Notes: a model not told the origin generated them from the letters alone. A stretch of 64,000 nucleotides of DNA from an uncultured Lachnospiraceae bacterium (GCA_951800685.1 CATOJY010000007.1:1-64000); one strand, 5' to 3'. Shown: positions 51,397 to 61,520, counted from the first letter of the stretch. Translations and numbers: made by a program.

Positions 51397-51921
51397 TTAC
51401 TGGAGTTTCTCCGGTTCTGAATATTCTACGCCGAATGTATCAACCGTAACGGTCTTCATTATCTGGTCTTCTAATGGTCTGTCGGAATAATCGGTAGCGG
51501 TCTCGGCGATCTTATCCACCACATCCATACCCTCAATCACTTTGCCGAAAGCGGCATATGCACCGTCTAAGTGCGGGCTTGTCTTATGCATGAGGAAAAA
51601 TTGGCTTCCTGCCGAGTCTGGGTGCATACTTCTGGCCATGGAAAGGACACCGGGGGTGTGCTTTAAGTCATTGGGGAATCCGTTCTGTGCGAATTCACCG
51701 CGGATGGAATAACCGGGGCCGCCCATGCCGTTGCCTTCCGGATCGCCGCCCTGGATCATAAAGCCTTTGATAACTCTGTGGAAAATCAGACCGTCATAGA
51801 AATTCTTCTGGATCAGGCTGATAAAGTTGTTGACGGAAGTTGGGGCGATCTCCGGGTAAAGTTCGGCCTTAATGACGTCGCCGCTTTCCATCGTAAAAGT
51901 TACAATTGGATTCTGTGCCAT
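51397..51921 (-). CDS. Cyclophilin-type peptidyl-prolyl cis-trans isomerase
   Basis: A 174-residue cytoplasmic cyclophilin. The core motifs are FHRVIKGFMIQGGDPEGNG (active-site Arg, Phe and Gln), GVLSMARSMHPDSAGSQFFL and HLDGAYAAFGKVIEGMDVVD. No signal peptide. A promoter is visible at 52015-52043 on the minus strand. Confidence 0.93.
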   Translation of the reverse strand: MAQNPIVTFTMESGDVIKAELYPEIAPTSVNNFISLIQKNFYDGLIFHRVIKGFMIQGGDPEGNGMGGPGYSIRGEFAQNGFPNDLKHTPGVLSMARSMHPDSAGSQFFLMHKTSPHLDGAYAAFGKVIEGMDVVDKIAETATDYSDRPLEDQIMKTVTVDTFGVEYSEPEKLQ

Positions 51922-52014
51922 ATGTTTGAGTCCCTTCGTAACAGTTCAGCTTTTGGCGTCCCTGCTACATCCTTTCTGAAAATATTTGTTTTCGTTTGTA
52001 TATTTTTCCTATTT

Positions 52015-52043
52015 ATTATAGTATTATATATAAGAAAATACAA
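52015..52043 (-). promoter_or_regulatory. Promoter of the cyclophilin gene
   Basis: On the minus strand: TTGTAT (52043-52038), 17-bp spacer, TATAAT (52020-52015). Confidence 0.65.
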
Positions 52044-52382
52044 ATTAAAAACTTAAGAGATACAGACAAAATGACAGTTTTGCAGGTTTGCACAGCAGCT
52101 GTGTGGACCGTGCCAAAGTATAGTGGTTTAAAGGATCTGCACAATGCAATGCAGTTTTGTGGCTGGACAGATGTAACAGTGTAACCAGAGGTAAAGCTGT
52201 TATCAGACACGAAGATATGCAAAGAACATGATTTTGATGGGACCCGCTGACCTATGGTGCACCGCAGGATGGAAGTTGACTGTAAAGAATAAGACATAAA
52301 TGAGCCATCGCGATGCGAATAAAAATGGCCGGATGAATGTGACAGGGAAGGGAACTGTTACCCAAGACGAGCGGGGTGGGTT
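52044..52382. other. Intergenic region without a supported feature
   Basis: No open frame with a ribosome binding site; a 62-codon frame at 51996-52184 has no family and no site. A weak ACCC/GGGT hairpin (52359-52379) lies directly before the GNAT gene and includes its only purine-rich ribosome binding sequence. Confidence 0.45.
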
Positions 52383-53327
52383 ATGCTGAGAAAAGTGGTT
52401 TTTGCATTGAGAGATAGGACGGAAAACCGATTACAGATATCGTTGCACAATCTGATCCAGGATTTGAAACAGCATGGAATAGAAGCGACGTGTGCTGTTT
52501 GTCTGGAAGATAAGCGGTTCAGGGAGCAGTGTGGGACAGGATGCGGCACAGATTATCTGACGGAGAAGCAGGGCAGTATCTGTGCTGTGGGCCAGGTTGA
52601 GACCGATACATTGTACATTACAGATTCTTCTGTGCAGTACAGGATTTGGCGGCAGCAGGGGAAATACGTCCTGCCTTACAGACACCAGTGGAACCAGGAG
52701 GAAATCTTTACTGGTGCGGAATATATGATAGAACGGTTAGAGGAAGTGGACTATGAGGTTGTCGATATGGCTTACCGCCGTCTGGCCGGGATTCCCTGGG
52801 AGATCTTAAAGACAGAGCGCTGTATTGTGCGTGAGACAGTAGTGGAAGATGTGGACAGCCTGTATGATATATATGAGGAACCAGCGATTACGGAATACAT
52901 GGAAGATTTGTATGCAGATCGGGATGAGGAGATTGCATATATTAGGGATTACCGCAGACGGATGTATGGATTCTATGGATATGGTATATGGACAGTCCAG
53001 TCCAGGCAGGGGGGTCAGGTAATCGGTAGGGCAGGAATCAGCTGGCGGGAGGAATTCGACGTACCTGAATTGGGGTTTGTGATAGGAGTACCGTGGCAGC
53101 GACAGGGATATGCCTATGAGGTATGCAGTGCGATTCTGCAGTATGCGTGGAAGGAAATCGGTTTTCAACAGATACAGGCGCTTGTTATGGAACACAATGA
53201 GAAGTCGGCAGCGCTGTGCCGGAAGCTGGGATTTGAGGAAGAGGGAATTACGGTGCTGGAGGATGTACGCTACATACTATATAAATTACAGCTGAGCCGT
53301 GGCGGCAGCATAGGAGCGATTGTTTAA
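52383..53327 (+). CDS. GNAT-family acetyltransferase with N-terminal extra domain
   Basis: A 314-residue protein. The C-terminal half (from about residue 141, TERCIVRETVVEDVDSLYDI) is a GNAT domain of the RimJ/RimL kind, with the acetyl-CoA motif VIGVPWQRQGYAYEVCSAIL and EHNEKSAALCRKLGFEEEG. The first 140 residues form a separate domain with LYITDSSVQYRIWRQQGKYV that I cannot place; it recalls the haloacid dehalogenase-like N-domain seen in some clostridial GNAT fusions, but no catalytic Asp motif is evident. The substrate is unknown. Confidence 0.82.
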   Translation: MLRKVVFALRDRTENRLQISLHNLIQDLKQHGIEATCAVCLEDKRFREQCGTGCGTDYLTEKQGSICAVGQVETDTLYITDSSVQYRIWRQQGKYVLPYRHQWNQEEIFTGAEYMIERLEEVDYEVVDMAYRRLAGIPWEILKTERCIVRETVVEDVDSLYDIYEEPAITEYMEDLYADRDEEIAYIRDYRRRMYGFYGYGIWTVQSRQGGQVIGRAGISWREEFDVPELGFVIGVPWQRQGYAYEVCSAILQYAWKEIGFQQIQALVMEHNEKSAALCRKLGFEEEGITVLEDVRYILYKLQLSRGGSIGAIV

Positions 53328-53384
53328 AATTCAGTCCAGTTCGTGCTGCCACGAACTGGACTGTGACATGTAGGAGGCGACTTT

Positions 53385-54443
53385 ATGAGTATCTCGGTGG
53401 TAATACAACAGATGATTATTATATTCATTTTGATCATGCTGGGGATGCTTTTGTACAAGAGAGAAATGTTGTCTGAAATGACTTCAAGGCAGTTTTCCGG
53501 ATTGATCGTCAATCTGACAAATCCGGCATTATTGATTTGCAGCGCATTGCGGGAGGGTCCCAAAGTGTCATTGCAGGAACTAGGTAAGGCGTTGACGGTG
53601 GACATGATCATTTATTTGCTCCTGATTGCTGTCAGTTTCCTGATTCCTTGTCTTCTCCGGGTGCCGCAACATTATCGCTATTCTTATCAGATGCTAACGA
53701 TCTTTGGCAATGTAGGATTTATCGGAATTCCACTCGCGTCGGCTGTGCTTGGAACAGAATCTCTGATCTTCGTGTCCATTTATAATCTGCTCTATAATGT
53801 GTTGATGTATACGTTTGGAATTTCAATTCTCCAGCGGGCATCTGTACGGCAGGCGGTTGGACAGCGGGGCGAAATATTGTGCGAGGATGCTTGTGACTTG
53901 CAGCAGGCAGAAGATGGCTGTGGGATGGAAGAACAGAATCTGGAGGATAGAAAGAGGCCGGGAGTATGGCGGAAGAATGGTGAAAAGGCAAAGAATGCCC
54001 ACTGGAAAAAGCTGGTCAACGTGGGAACGATCTCGGCGGCGGCTACAATCTTCCTCTATCTGAGTGATGTTAAGACGCCGCCGATTCTTTCTGATACCCT
54101 TACTTATATTGGGCAGACGACCACGTTTCTGTCCATGCTTGTATTGGGCGTTTCTGTAGCGCAGATGACGCTGAAAGATATTTTTTCCCACCCCAAATTG
54201 TATGGGTTCGTTCTCCTGCGGCAGATTATGCTGCCAGTCGGATGTGTTCTGCTTCTGCGGCCTTTTCTGGAAAGCCAGCTGCTGCTTAGCACAACAGCAT
54301 TAATGCTTGCTGTTCCTGCTGGAAATATGCCGCTCATGCTCTCAAAACAATTGCACGTAGAGACAGATACGATCTCCCAGGGAATCATTCTGACGACAGT
54401 ACTTGGTTTGGTCACGATCCCGGTGGTGAGTCTGTTCTTATAA
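53385..54443 (+). CDS. AEC (auxin efflux carrier) family transporter
   Basis: A 352-residue membrane transporter with about ten helices, likely exporting or importing organic acids. Family motifs: LTNPALLICSAL, FGNVGFIGIPLASAVLGTE and VPAGNMPLMLSKQL. The central cytoplasmic loop, residues about 151-208, is long, Cys- and Glu-rich (GEILCEDACDLQQAEDGCGM), and unlike the short loop of most members. Convergent with pyk. Confidence 0.85.
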   Translation: MSISVVIQQMIIIFILIMLGMLLYKREMLSEMTSRQFSGLIVNLTNPALLICSALREGPKVSLQELGKALTVDMIIYLLLIAVSFLIPCLLRVPQHYRYSYQMLTIFGNVGFIGIPLASAVLGTESLIFVSIYNLLYNVLMYTFGISILQRASVRQAVGQRGEILCEDACDLQQAEDGCGMEEQNLEDRKRPGVWRKNGEKAKNAHWKKLVNVGTISAAATIFLYLSDVKTPPILSDTLTYIGQTTTFLSMLVLGVSVAQMTLKDIFSHPKLYGFVLLRQIMLPVGCVLLLRPFLESQLLLSTTALMLAVPAGNMPLMLSKQLHVETDTISQGIILTTVLGLVTIPVVSLFL

Positions 54444-54517
54444 TTGCGCATTCTATGTCGGTGGGACAAACAGCTTCTATTGTGATGCTGCATACTTACT
54501 ATAGAAACAGCGCGGAT

Positions 54518-55933
54518 TTAAACGATTTGCACCTTCATCATGTTTGTGGTGCCGGATACACCGATCGGCACACCGGAAGTAATGACGGTTAAATCGCCAG
54601 CTTCCAGAAGATTCATCTTGACGGCAGCCTGAATTGCTTTGTCAAAGAGATGGAAAACTTCTTTCTCTTCTTTGATCACAAGCGGGGTGACACCCCAGGC
54701 AAGGGAAAGCTGACGGCATACTTTCTCGGTAGTGGCGCAGCTGATAATGTCGCTTTCGGGCCTGTATTGGGAGAGCATCCTTGCCGATTTGCCGGACTTG
54801 GTGACTGTCACAATGGCCTTGGCATTTAGATCCAGTGCAGTAGTACAGCTGGCATGGCAAATAGCATTGGTCACATCGGCATCAGTCTGTCGTTTACTCT
54901 GGTAGAAACGTTTGCGGTAGTCTACATCCTGCTCCGTCCGCTCAGCGATCCGTACCATAGTCTTGACAGCCTCTACTGGATAGGCGCCTGCAGCGGTTTC
55001 GCCCGAAAGCATAACAGCGCTGGTACCATCATACACAGCGTTGGCTACATCGGTAGTCTCAGCTCTGGTGGGACGGGGATTTTTGATCATGGATTCTAAC
55101 ATCTGGGTTGCAGTAATCACGTGCTTTCCGGTCTGGTATACTTTTTTGATGATTTTCTTCTGAATGACAGGCACTTCTTCATAAGGAATCTCTACACCCA
55201 TGTCCCCGCGGGCAACCATGATTCCGTCAGATACTTCAATGATCTCATCGATATTGGTGACCCCTTGCTTATTTTCTATTTTGGAGATGATTTTAATATC
55301 GGTTCCTCCGTTTTTCTCAAGAAGTCTGCGAAGCTGCAGAATGTCTTCTTTTTTCTGGACAAAAGAGGCGGCGATGAAATCTACACCTTGATTGATACCA
55401 AAAAGGATATCCTCGCGGTCTTTTTCACTGATATAGGGCATAGAAAGATCTACGTCGGGCACATTAACGCCCTTATGATTGGAGACGGTGCCTCCATTGA
55501 TTACGCGGCAGACGACATTTTTCCGGTCAACCTGTTCCACACGCATTTCGATCAGACCATCGTCAATCAGAACACGCATGCCAATTTCCAGATCTTCATA
55601 GAGACGATCGTAAGTTACGCTTACTTTGTCTTTCGTACCGTCTACTTCGTCTGTAGTCAGCGTAAAAAGCTGCCCTTCTTCCAGAACGGCTTTCCCTTCT
55701 TTGAAATTTTTGACACGTACTTCGGGGCCTTTGGTATCCAGCAGGATAGCGACTGGCATGCCAACTTCCTGGCGCAGTTTTTTGACCAGATCCATTCTTT
55801 TTTGGTGATCTTCATAAGTTCCATGGGAGAAGTTGCATCTGGCAACATTCATGCCTGCCAGCATCATCTGCCGCAAGACATCCTCGTTGTCTGTAGATGG
55901 TCCCAGGGTACATACAATTTTTGTTTTTCTCAT
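54518..55933 (-). CDS. pyk: Pyruvate kinase
   Basis: Makes pyruvate and ATP from phosphoenolpyruvate. The 471-residue protein has the substrate and ADP residues in RKTKIVCTLGPSTD, ARCNFSHGTYEDH, LLDTKGPEVRV, the catalytic Lys in IKIISKIENKQG and the family signature MVARGDMGVEI. It ends after the usual C domain with no extra PEP-utiliser domain. A strong AAGGAGG site precedes the ATG. An ACGATAG/CTATCGT inverted repeat and a 10-bp direct repeat lie in its leader and promoter. Confidence 0.95.
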   Translation of the reverse strand: MRKTKIVCTLGPSTDNEDVLRQMMLAGMNVARCNFSHGTYEDHQKRMDLVKKLRQEVGMPVAILLDTKGPEVRVKNFKEGKAVLEEGQLFTLTTDEVDGTKDKVSVTYDRLYEDLEIGMRVLIDDGLIEMRVEQVDRKNVVCRVINGGTVSNHKGVNVPDVDLSMPYISEKDREDILFGINQGVDFIAASFVQKKEDILQLRRLLEKNGGTDIKIISKIENKQGVTNIDEIIEVSDGIMVARGDMGVEIPYEEVPVIQKKIIKKVYQTGKHVITATQMLESMIKNPRPTRAETTDVANAVYDGTSAVMLSGETAAGAYPVEAVKTMVRIAERTEQDVDYRKRFYQSKRQTDADVTNAICHASCTTALDLNAKAIVTVTKSGKSARMLSQYRPESDIISCATTEKVCRQLSLAWGVTPLVIKEEKEVFHLFDKAIQAAVKMNLLEAGDLTVITSGVPIGVSGTTNMMKVQIV

Positions 55934-55972
55934 AGATGCCTCCTTGTTAAAACGATAGGCCTGAGAGTCTAT

Positions 55973-56002
55973 CGTACTGTTTGGTTATAATCCGTACTGT
56001 TT
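55973..56002. promoter_or_regulatory. 10-bp direct repeat in the pyk upstream region
   Basis: CGTACTGTTT occurs at 55973-55982 and 55993-56002, a 20-bp period, with a TATAAT-like sequence between them (55986-55991; TATAAC on the pyk strand). This is the layout of a regulator-binding site over a promoter. The rest of the gap to 56246 has no gene. Confidence 0.5.
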
Positions 56003-56246
56003 TTATTTTGGACGAAAATGAAAGGATTAAACCCGACTTCATTTTATCATATTCAAAAGGAAGGTGGTAGGACAGTATGCAATTTTATTGTTTTTTGCCA
56101 TGAGAAATGCTACTATATAGATCAATATCGAACATAAGTCAATGTGGAATTTGTAGCCAAATCAATACGACGGAAAAGCGTAGACGATTATAAAGCGGCT
56201 TGAGAGAGGACTGCCAGACAGCATGTGGTCAGAAAGGAAGAATGAT

Positions 56247-59200
56247 ATGAGGAAAAGAATCTTAATTGGTCTGCTTACTTTGGGAATGCTCTTTCAATCT
56301 GTTTCGGTGCCGGCATTAACCGGTACTGTCTATGCAGCAGAACGGTCAGAAGAAAGCGAAGAGCTAGAAGGCGAAATCAGAGAAGAGCAGGATGCCGACT
56401 TGGAGGATAAAGAACAGACATCCCCAGGAGCGGAAGACGGTGAAGAGAGCGGCAGTGGGGAAGCAGACGACGGACAGGGAGAAGCTGACGAGGGAAACGG
56501 GAAAGATGATGTAGAAAAGCCGGATCCAGAGGAGAATGCCGACCCGGAGCCAGAAGAAACAGACGATGTTGATCCGAATCCAGAAGAGGAAGACACATCC
56601 GATGAGGAGGATCCGCAAGAAGAGATAGAGGAAGATACTGACCAAGTATCTGGGAATGATGTTGGAGAGGAGAATATTCTGGCAGAGGTGCTGGGTACGG
56701 ATGCAGAAATCAAGACCATTACTTCTGCGCTGGATTTGGAGAATCTGACGGCAGAATATACTGCGCTGGATGGAACGAAAATCAGTTCAAAGGCAGAGGG
56801 AAAGCCAAAGCTTCTGATTTTTTATAGGGATGGATGTCTTAACTGCATCAACACAATATCAGGAGTAAGCAGCAGAATTGATGATTTTTCAGGAGTGGAT
56901 CTCTACGCCATTGAAGCGCAACAGGCGGCGAAAGAGACCGTTGCAGCGTTTCAAAAAACATATGGATGTGATGAAATAATTTTTTCCTACGATACGGGCT
57001 GGGGGAATAACAACAGCCTGTGGGATTATGTGAACAGAGCGGGTCTTAGCAGCGATCAAATTATAACGCCAGTAATGATGTATATTGATGCGGGAAACCG
57101 TCTGCAGTATGCAAGTACATCTTATGTCTCAGCAGATACTGTGTTGTCTAACCTGAAAAAGTATTGCGATTATAGGAAGCGGTATACAATTACATATGTT
57201 TTGTCTGGAGGAAGAAATGATTCGGCAAATCCAGATTTCTATTCACCGGGAACAGAAAAGATCGTGCTGCAAAATGCCGTCAGGGACGGACAAAAATTCG
57301 AAGGATGGTATCAGGATCCAGACTATTCTGTCAGAGTGACGGAGATTACCAGCGAAATGGCGAAGGACATAACACTCTATGCGAAATGGAGTCCATTAAC
57401 TTCTGCAGGTGTAGAGGAGATCGTGTCGGCTGTTTCTGCGGGAAATGTTATCATGGGATTTTCGGGCAGTTACTACACAGAGAGTGCGGAGAAAATCTTA
57501 AATCGTCTGAATGCCATAAGATTGGAAGCATGCAGACAGGGTGTATTAAATCCAAGTACAGGGGAACCGCTGACAGAAGCTGACTATGTACCGCTCTACT
57601 GGTCCGCTGCCCTGGAAGCGATTGCCAGGCAGCGGGCGGCTGAGGCTGCTGTAGAGCAGGCGCATACAAGACCGAATGGACAGAGCTGCTTCTCGGTAAA
57701 GACGCTTGGCAAAGAACAGTCCTGGGGAGAAAATCTGGCCTGGAATAGTGACGGACTGATGAAGGGGATTGAGCAGTGGTACGCAGAGAAGAATGATTGG
57801 GTGAAACAGAATGGAAAAGAAACTGGTCATTATGAGAGTATTATCAATCCCGGCAACCGATGTGTGGGTTTATCAGCATTCCGGCTTTCCAGTGGGGGAT
57901 TGTATGCTGTGGCGCAGGAATTCAGTAATAAAGATACTTTGAATGCTTATAAGAATGCAGAACAAGGAAACTGTGTACAGTATATGGAGGTGTCAGGAAG
58001 TAAAATAACGGGTCTGGAATTTGATAAAGCACTGACAGTTTTTATAAAAGAGGGTGAGAGTTATCAGGTTCCGCTGCTTGTGAGTGTGAAATATGCTGAT
58101 TATAGCGGAAGGGTGAAGAGTTTTAGCGGACCATATCGGGAGGGAGGAACGTGGAGTTCTTCTGAGGAGACGGTAGCCGCAGTGGATAGTACAGGCATGA
58201 TCAATGCCAAGGCGCAGGGTACGGCTAAGATCAGTGTGACTGCTGGAAGCAAATCAGCAGCTTTTGACCTTACGGTTTATGACAAAAATGGAAGTCCGAT
58301 CCGGGTAAAGCCGCCAACGGTCACTACGTATAAGATTGGTCAAAAGTTGAATATTGCAGGCGGTAAAGTATCATATCCTGTAGGTGGAAAAATTCAGACG
58401 AAAGTACTGGCAGCAAATATGTTGAGTGGTTTTGATTCGTCAAAGCCGGGAATTTGTAGTGTGACCGTAACTTGTGAAGGTTATACGGCAAGTTTTGATA
58501 CGCTGATCGTAGAGGAACCAAAACTGCAAGCTTCTTATGGGCAGAAGCTGAGTGATATTCCTCTTCCGGAGAATGACTATGGTACCTACTCTTGGACTGA
58601 CGCGGGACAGATTATGGACCGGATAGGAGTGCGCACCTTTAATGCGGAATATATACCGAACGAAGGAGAGAAATTCCAGGAGCTGACCTTGCAGATGCAG
58701 GTAACAACGAAAAAAGCGTTGGGGGAGGATGCGCAGCTCTCGTTTAGAAGGAATAGCTTTGCTTATAACGGAGCAGAACAACAGCCAGGTGTGACCATAA
58801 TAATTCCGGGTTCTGCGTCCTTGGGGACTGGGGATCTTGTGCTCATCGAAGGGACAGACTATACTCTGTCCTATGAAAATAATATAAACGCCGGTATGGC
58901 CACGCTCATTGTAGAAGGGATAGGCTATTATACCGGCAGTTTGAGGAAGAATTTTGTAATTACACCGGCGCAGGTGCTGATCAAAGCCAAAGATAAGACA
59001 ATCCTGCTGGGCGATACGATTCCGGCGGTGGATGAGTATGAATACCAGGTAAGCGGACTGGCGGCAGGAGATTCCTTGCAGACAGCGCCTGTTTTGACTA
59101 GTGATATAACTAGAACGGATGTGACGGGCCGGTATGTTATTGTACCAAACGGTGCTGATGCGGGAATGAATTATAAGATTTCCTATGAAAACGGCAGTTT

Positions 59201-61418
59201 GACGGTGGCAAGGGAGGGCGCTTTCTGCACGGTAACTTTTGATGTGCAGGGGCATGGTACAGCTCCCAAGGAGCAGATAGGGATTAAGGTTGGAGATACG
59301 GCAGAGAAGCCGGCTGATCCGTCAGCAGAAGGGTATCGGTTTGATGGCTGGTATCGCGACATAGCGTGCACTAAGGCGTGGAATTTTGATGCCGACATTA
59401 TACAAAGTGATGTGGTACTGTATGCGAAATGGCTTTGTGAAGGCACAGGGAGTGATTTTGCAGTTCAAGAGATAGCAGAGGTGTATTATACAGGAAAAGC
59501 ATACAAACCAACGGTAAGTGTGTATGACGGGGAGATGCTGCTGAGATCAGGCAGAGATTATCAGGTCAAATATTATAATAATATCAATGCCAGCAATGTG
59601 CAGAAGCAGGGTAATGGTACGGGTAATTCTTTCCGTTCGGAACTTCCCTATGTGGAGATTATCGGCAAAGGAAATTATACGGACACAGTGAAGGCAAACT
59701 TTAATATTCTGCCAGCTGTGATTGGAAATGGCGGCACAACACCTTCTGCGGGCGTTACGCTCAAGGTTTCTGACCAGCTTGCGGTAGTGAATAGAGTGCA
59801 GAAGCCCTTTAGTTCTGTCAGGTCAGCGAAGGCAATGAAACAGGGCGTGGATTATACAATAGAACTGACTGTGTTGAATGCCCGTGACAGATCCGGCAGA
59901 AGTCTGGCGGAAGGTTTGGTTCTGGAGAACGCGGCAGTCCCTGCTGGAGCGGAAGGAGAATTTTTGCTGACAGTGAAGGGTATGGGGAATTATACGGGAA
60001 GTATCTGTAAAACAATTTATGTGGCAGATAAGACATACCTCATGAAGAATGCAAAGATCACGTTGGGTAAGAACCTGAAAAATAAGGAATTTACCGGTGA
60101 AGCTGTGAGGTTGAATCCTTCTGAGACTGATTCAGCTGATACTTTTACAGTAAAATGCGGGAAGACGACGCTGAAATATCAAAGAGACTATGAAGTGAGC
60201 TATCGCAATAACGACAAAGTTGGCAAAGCAGAACTGGTTGTTACAGGCATTGGTAGGTATGCCGGAGAGAAAGCGGTAACTTTTAATATTAAGGGAAAAG
60301 CTTTTTCGGCGAAGATGGTCAAGATTGATGGTGTGGAGAATCTGAATTATACTGGAAGGGCGTTGACGCAGAATGGGGTAGTTTTAACCTATGCCCAAGG
60401 TACCAATGCTGAGAGAGAGTTAAAGTATGGGACTGACTATACAATCAGCTATACTAAGAATATCAATAAAGGCACGGCTACAATGATCTTCAGCGGAAAT
60501 CCGGCGGCAGGTTATAGCGGCAGCATTAGGAAGACCTTTAAGATCGGTGCCGCAGATATTACGCAGACAACACAGGCCTCTGGAATGCAGAATATCGAAG
60601 TAGAATACAGTAAAGCCGGCACGAAACCGACGGAGGAGATCGTGTTGACGAACAGGGAAGGATTTAGGCTTGTAAATGGCAAAGATTACACGCTGTCCTA
60701 TAAAAATAATAGAGCGGTAGCGGACAAGACAGACCAAAAGCCACCTACAATTATTGTAAAAGGACGAGGAAATTATGCGGGGCAGTTGACGATTGGCTAT
60801 ACGATCACTCGTGGTGATCTGGAGGGAGATGCTATTCAAATTAAGACATCGGCAATGGCTTACCAGAATAAAAAGGCGGCAACTTATGCGTATAAACCGG
60901 CTGTGAAACTCATGGATGGTAAGAGTGCTCTGCGCGCCGGTACGGATTATGAGATCGCTTATGTAAATAATACACAAGCGGAGATAGAACGGTATCTGCA
61001 ATATGAGCAGGGGCTTGCGATGAAAGGACAGAGAGAGAATCCAGAAGATACGCAAGAACCTCCAGCGCCCAGGGCAGTCATCACGGAAAAAGTGGGCAGT
61101 AATTATGCGATCGAGAAGCCGATTTCGATTCTGCTGCCAATTTACCAAAACAAATTGACGAAAGCGAATCTGATTGTAGAGATCGAAGAAACCGAGAAGG
61201 GTTATACAGGTAAACAGGTTACACCGACGGTAACAGTGTACTATAAGGTTGGAGATGATGCTGTTCTGATGACAGAGGGGGAAGACTATCTGGTGTCTTA
61301 CGGAACGAATATTGCGTCGGGAAAGAACAGGGGAAGCGTTATCATCAGCGGCATAGCACCATATTATGGTGGTGCTGTGACTGTGCAATTCAATATTGAA
61401 AGAAAGCCGATTTTTTAG
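56247..61418 (+). CDS. Very large multidomain exoprotein with thioredoxin-like, CAP and Ig-like/MBG repeats
   Basis: A 1723-residue secreted protein. Order: signal peptide (MRKRILIGLLTLGMLFQSVS, ending near AAERSE); a strongly acidic region to about 140; a thioredoxin-like domain (about 150-310) with a CxxC, Cys197-Leu-Asn-Cys200, in LLIFYRDGCLNC; a Listeria-Bacteroides (InlB B-type) repeat at about 313-385 ending ITLYAKW; a CAP/SCP domain at about 415-560 (EQAHTRPNG, SWGENLAW, HYESIINPGNRCVG); a BIG2-type Ig domain (SSSEETVAAVDSTGMINAKA); several MBG-like repeats marked by DYTLSYENNIN-type motifs; and a second InlB repeat near 1015-1085. No LPxTG or other anchor is seen. The ATG at 56247 follows AAAGGAAG; an ATG eight codons upstream is possible. 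Confidence 0.85.
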   Translation: MRKRILIGLLTLGMLFQSVSVPALTGTVYAAERSEESEELEGEIREEQDADLEDKEQTSPGAEDGEESGSGEADDGQGEADEGNGKDDVEKPDPEENADPEPEETDDVDPNPEEEDTSDEEDPQEEIEEDTDQVSGNDVGEENILAEVLGTDAEIKTITSALDLENLTAEYTALDGTKISSKAEGKPKLLIFYRDGCLNCINTISGVSSRIDDFSGVDLYAIEAQQAAKETVAAFQKTYGCDEIIFSYDTGWGNNNSLWDYVNRAGLSSDQIITPVMMYIDAGNRLQYASTSYVSADTVLSNLKKYCDYRKRYTITYVLSGGRNDSANPDFYSPGTEKIVLQNAVRDGQKFEGWYQDPDYSVRVTEITSEMAKDITLYAKWSPLTSAGVEEIVSAVSAGNVIMGFSGSYYTESAEKILNRLNAIRLEACRQGVLNPSTGEPLTEADYVPLYWSAALEAIARQRAAEAAVEQAHTRPNGQSCFSVKTLGKEQSWGENLAWNSDGLMKGIEQWYAEKNDWVKQNGKETGHYESIINPGNRCVGLSAFRLSSGGLYAVAQEFSNKDTLNAYKNAEQGNCVQYMEVSGSKITGLEFDKALTVFIKEGESYQVPLLVSVKYADYSGRVKSFSGPYREGGTWSSSEETVAAVDSTGMINAKAQGTAKISVTAGSKSAAFDLTVYDKNGSPIRVKPPTVTTYKIGQKLNIAGGKVSYPVGGKIQTKVLAANMLSGFDSSKPGICSVTVTCEGYTASFDTLIVEEPKLQASYGQKLSDIPLPENDYGTYSWTDAGQIMDRIGVRTFNAEYIPNEGEKFQELTLQMQVTTKKALGEDAQLSFRRNSFAYNGAEQQPGVTIIIPGSASLGTGDLVLIEGTDYTLSYENNINAGMATLIVEGIGYYTGSLRKNFVITPAQVLIKAKDKTILLGDTIPAVDEYEYQVSGLAAGDSLQTAPVLTSDITRTDVTGRYVIVPNGADAGMNYKISYENGSLTVAREGAFCTVTFDVQGHGTAPKEQIGIKVGDTAEKPADPSAEGYRFDGWYRDIACTKAWNFDADIIQSDVVLYAKWLCEGTGSDFAVQEIAEVYYTGKAYKPTVSVYDGEMLLRSGRDYQVKYYNNINASNVQKQGNGTGNSFRSELPYVEIIGKGNYTDTVKANFNILPAVIGNGGTTPSAGVTLKVSDQLAVVNRVQKPFSSVRSAKAMKQGVDYTIELTVLNARDRSGRSLAEGLVLENAAVPAGAEGEFLLTVKGMGNYTGSICKTIYVADKTYLMKNAKITLGKNLKNKEFTGEAVRLNPSETDSADTFTVKCGKTTLKYQRDYEVSYRNNDKVGKAELVVTGIGRYAGEKAVTFNIKGKAFSAKMVKIDGVENLNYTGRALTQNGVVLTYAQGTNAERELKYGTDYTISYTKNINKGTATMIFSGNPAAGYSGSIRKTFKIGAADITQTTQASGMQNIEVEYSKAGTKPTEEIVLTNREGFRLVNGKDYTLSYKNNRAVADKTDQKPPTIIVKGRGNYAGQLTIGYTITRGDLEGDAIQIKTSAMAYQNKKAATYAYKPAVKLMDGKSALRAGTDYEIAYVNNTQAEIERYLQYEQGLAMKGQRENPEDTQEPPAPRAVITEKVGSNYAIEKPISILLPIYQNKLTKANLIVEIEETEKGYTGKQVTPTVTVYYKVGDDAVLMTEGEDYLVSYGTNIASGKNRGSVIISGIAPYYGGAVTVQFNIERKPIF

Positions 61419-61491
61419 CGGGAGAATTGACTATTTGCGATTGCCATTTGCACAGAGGGACGCTGTGCCAGAAGACGTAAAAATAATACGC

Positions 61492-61520
61492 TTCCATAAA
61501 GGAAACGATACTGTTATAAT
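61492..61520 (+). promoter_or_regulatory. Promoter of the alpha-galactosidase gene
   Basis: Extended -10 TGTTATAAT (hexamer 61515-61520) with a weak -35 (TTCCAT, 61492-61497, 17-bp spacer). Confidence 0.55.

Noticed and set aside
51996-52184. 62-codon frame upstream of the GNAT gene
   Set aside because: It overlaps the cyclophilin promoter, has no ribosome binding site and no recognisable product.
55121-55990. Long + strand frame of 289 codons opposite pyk
   Set aside because: It is the mirror frame of the strongly supported pyruvate kinase gene and its product resembles no protein.
60420-61388. 322-codon minus strand frame opposite the exoprotein gene
   Set aside because: Antisense to a repeat-rich coding region; the translation is low in complexity and unlike a protein.
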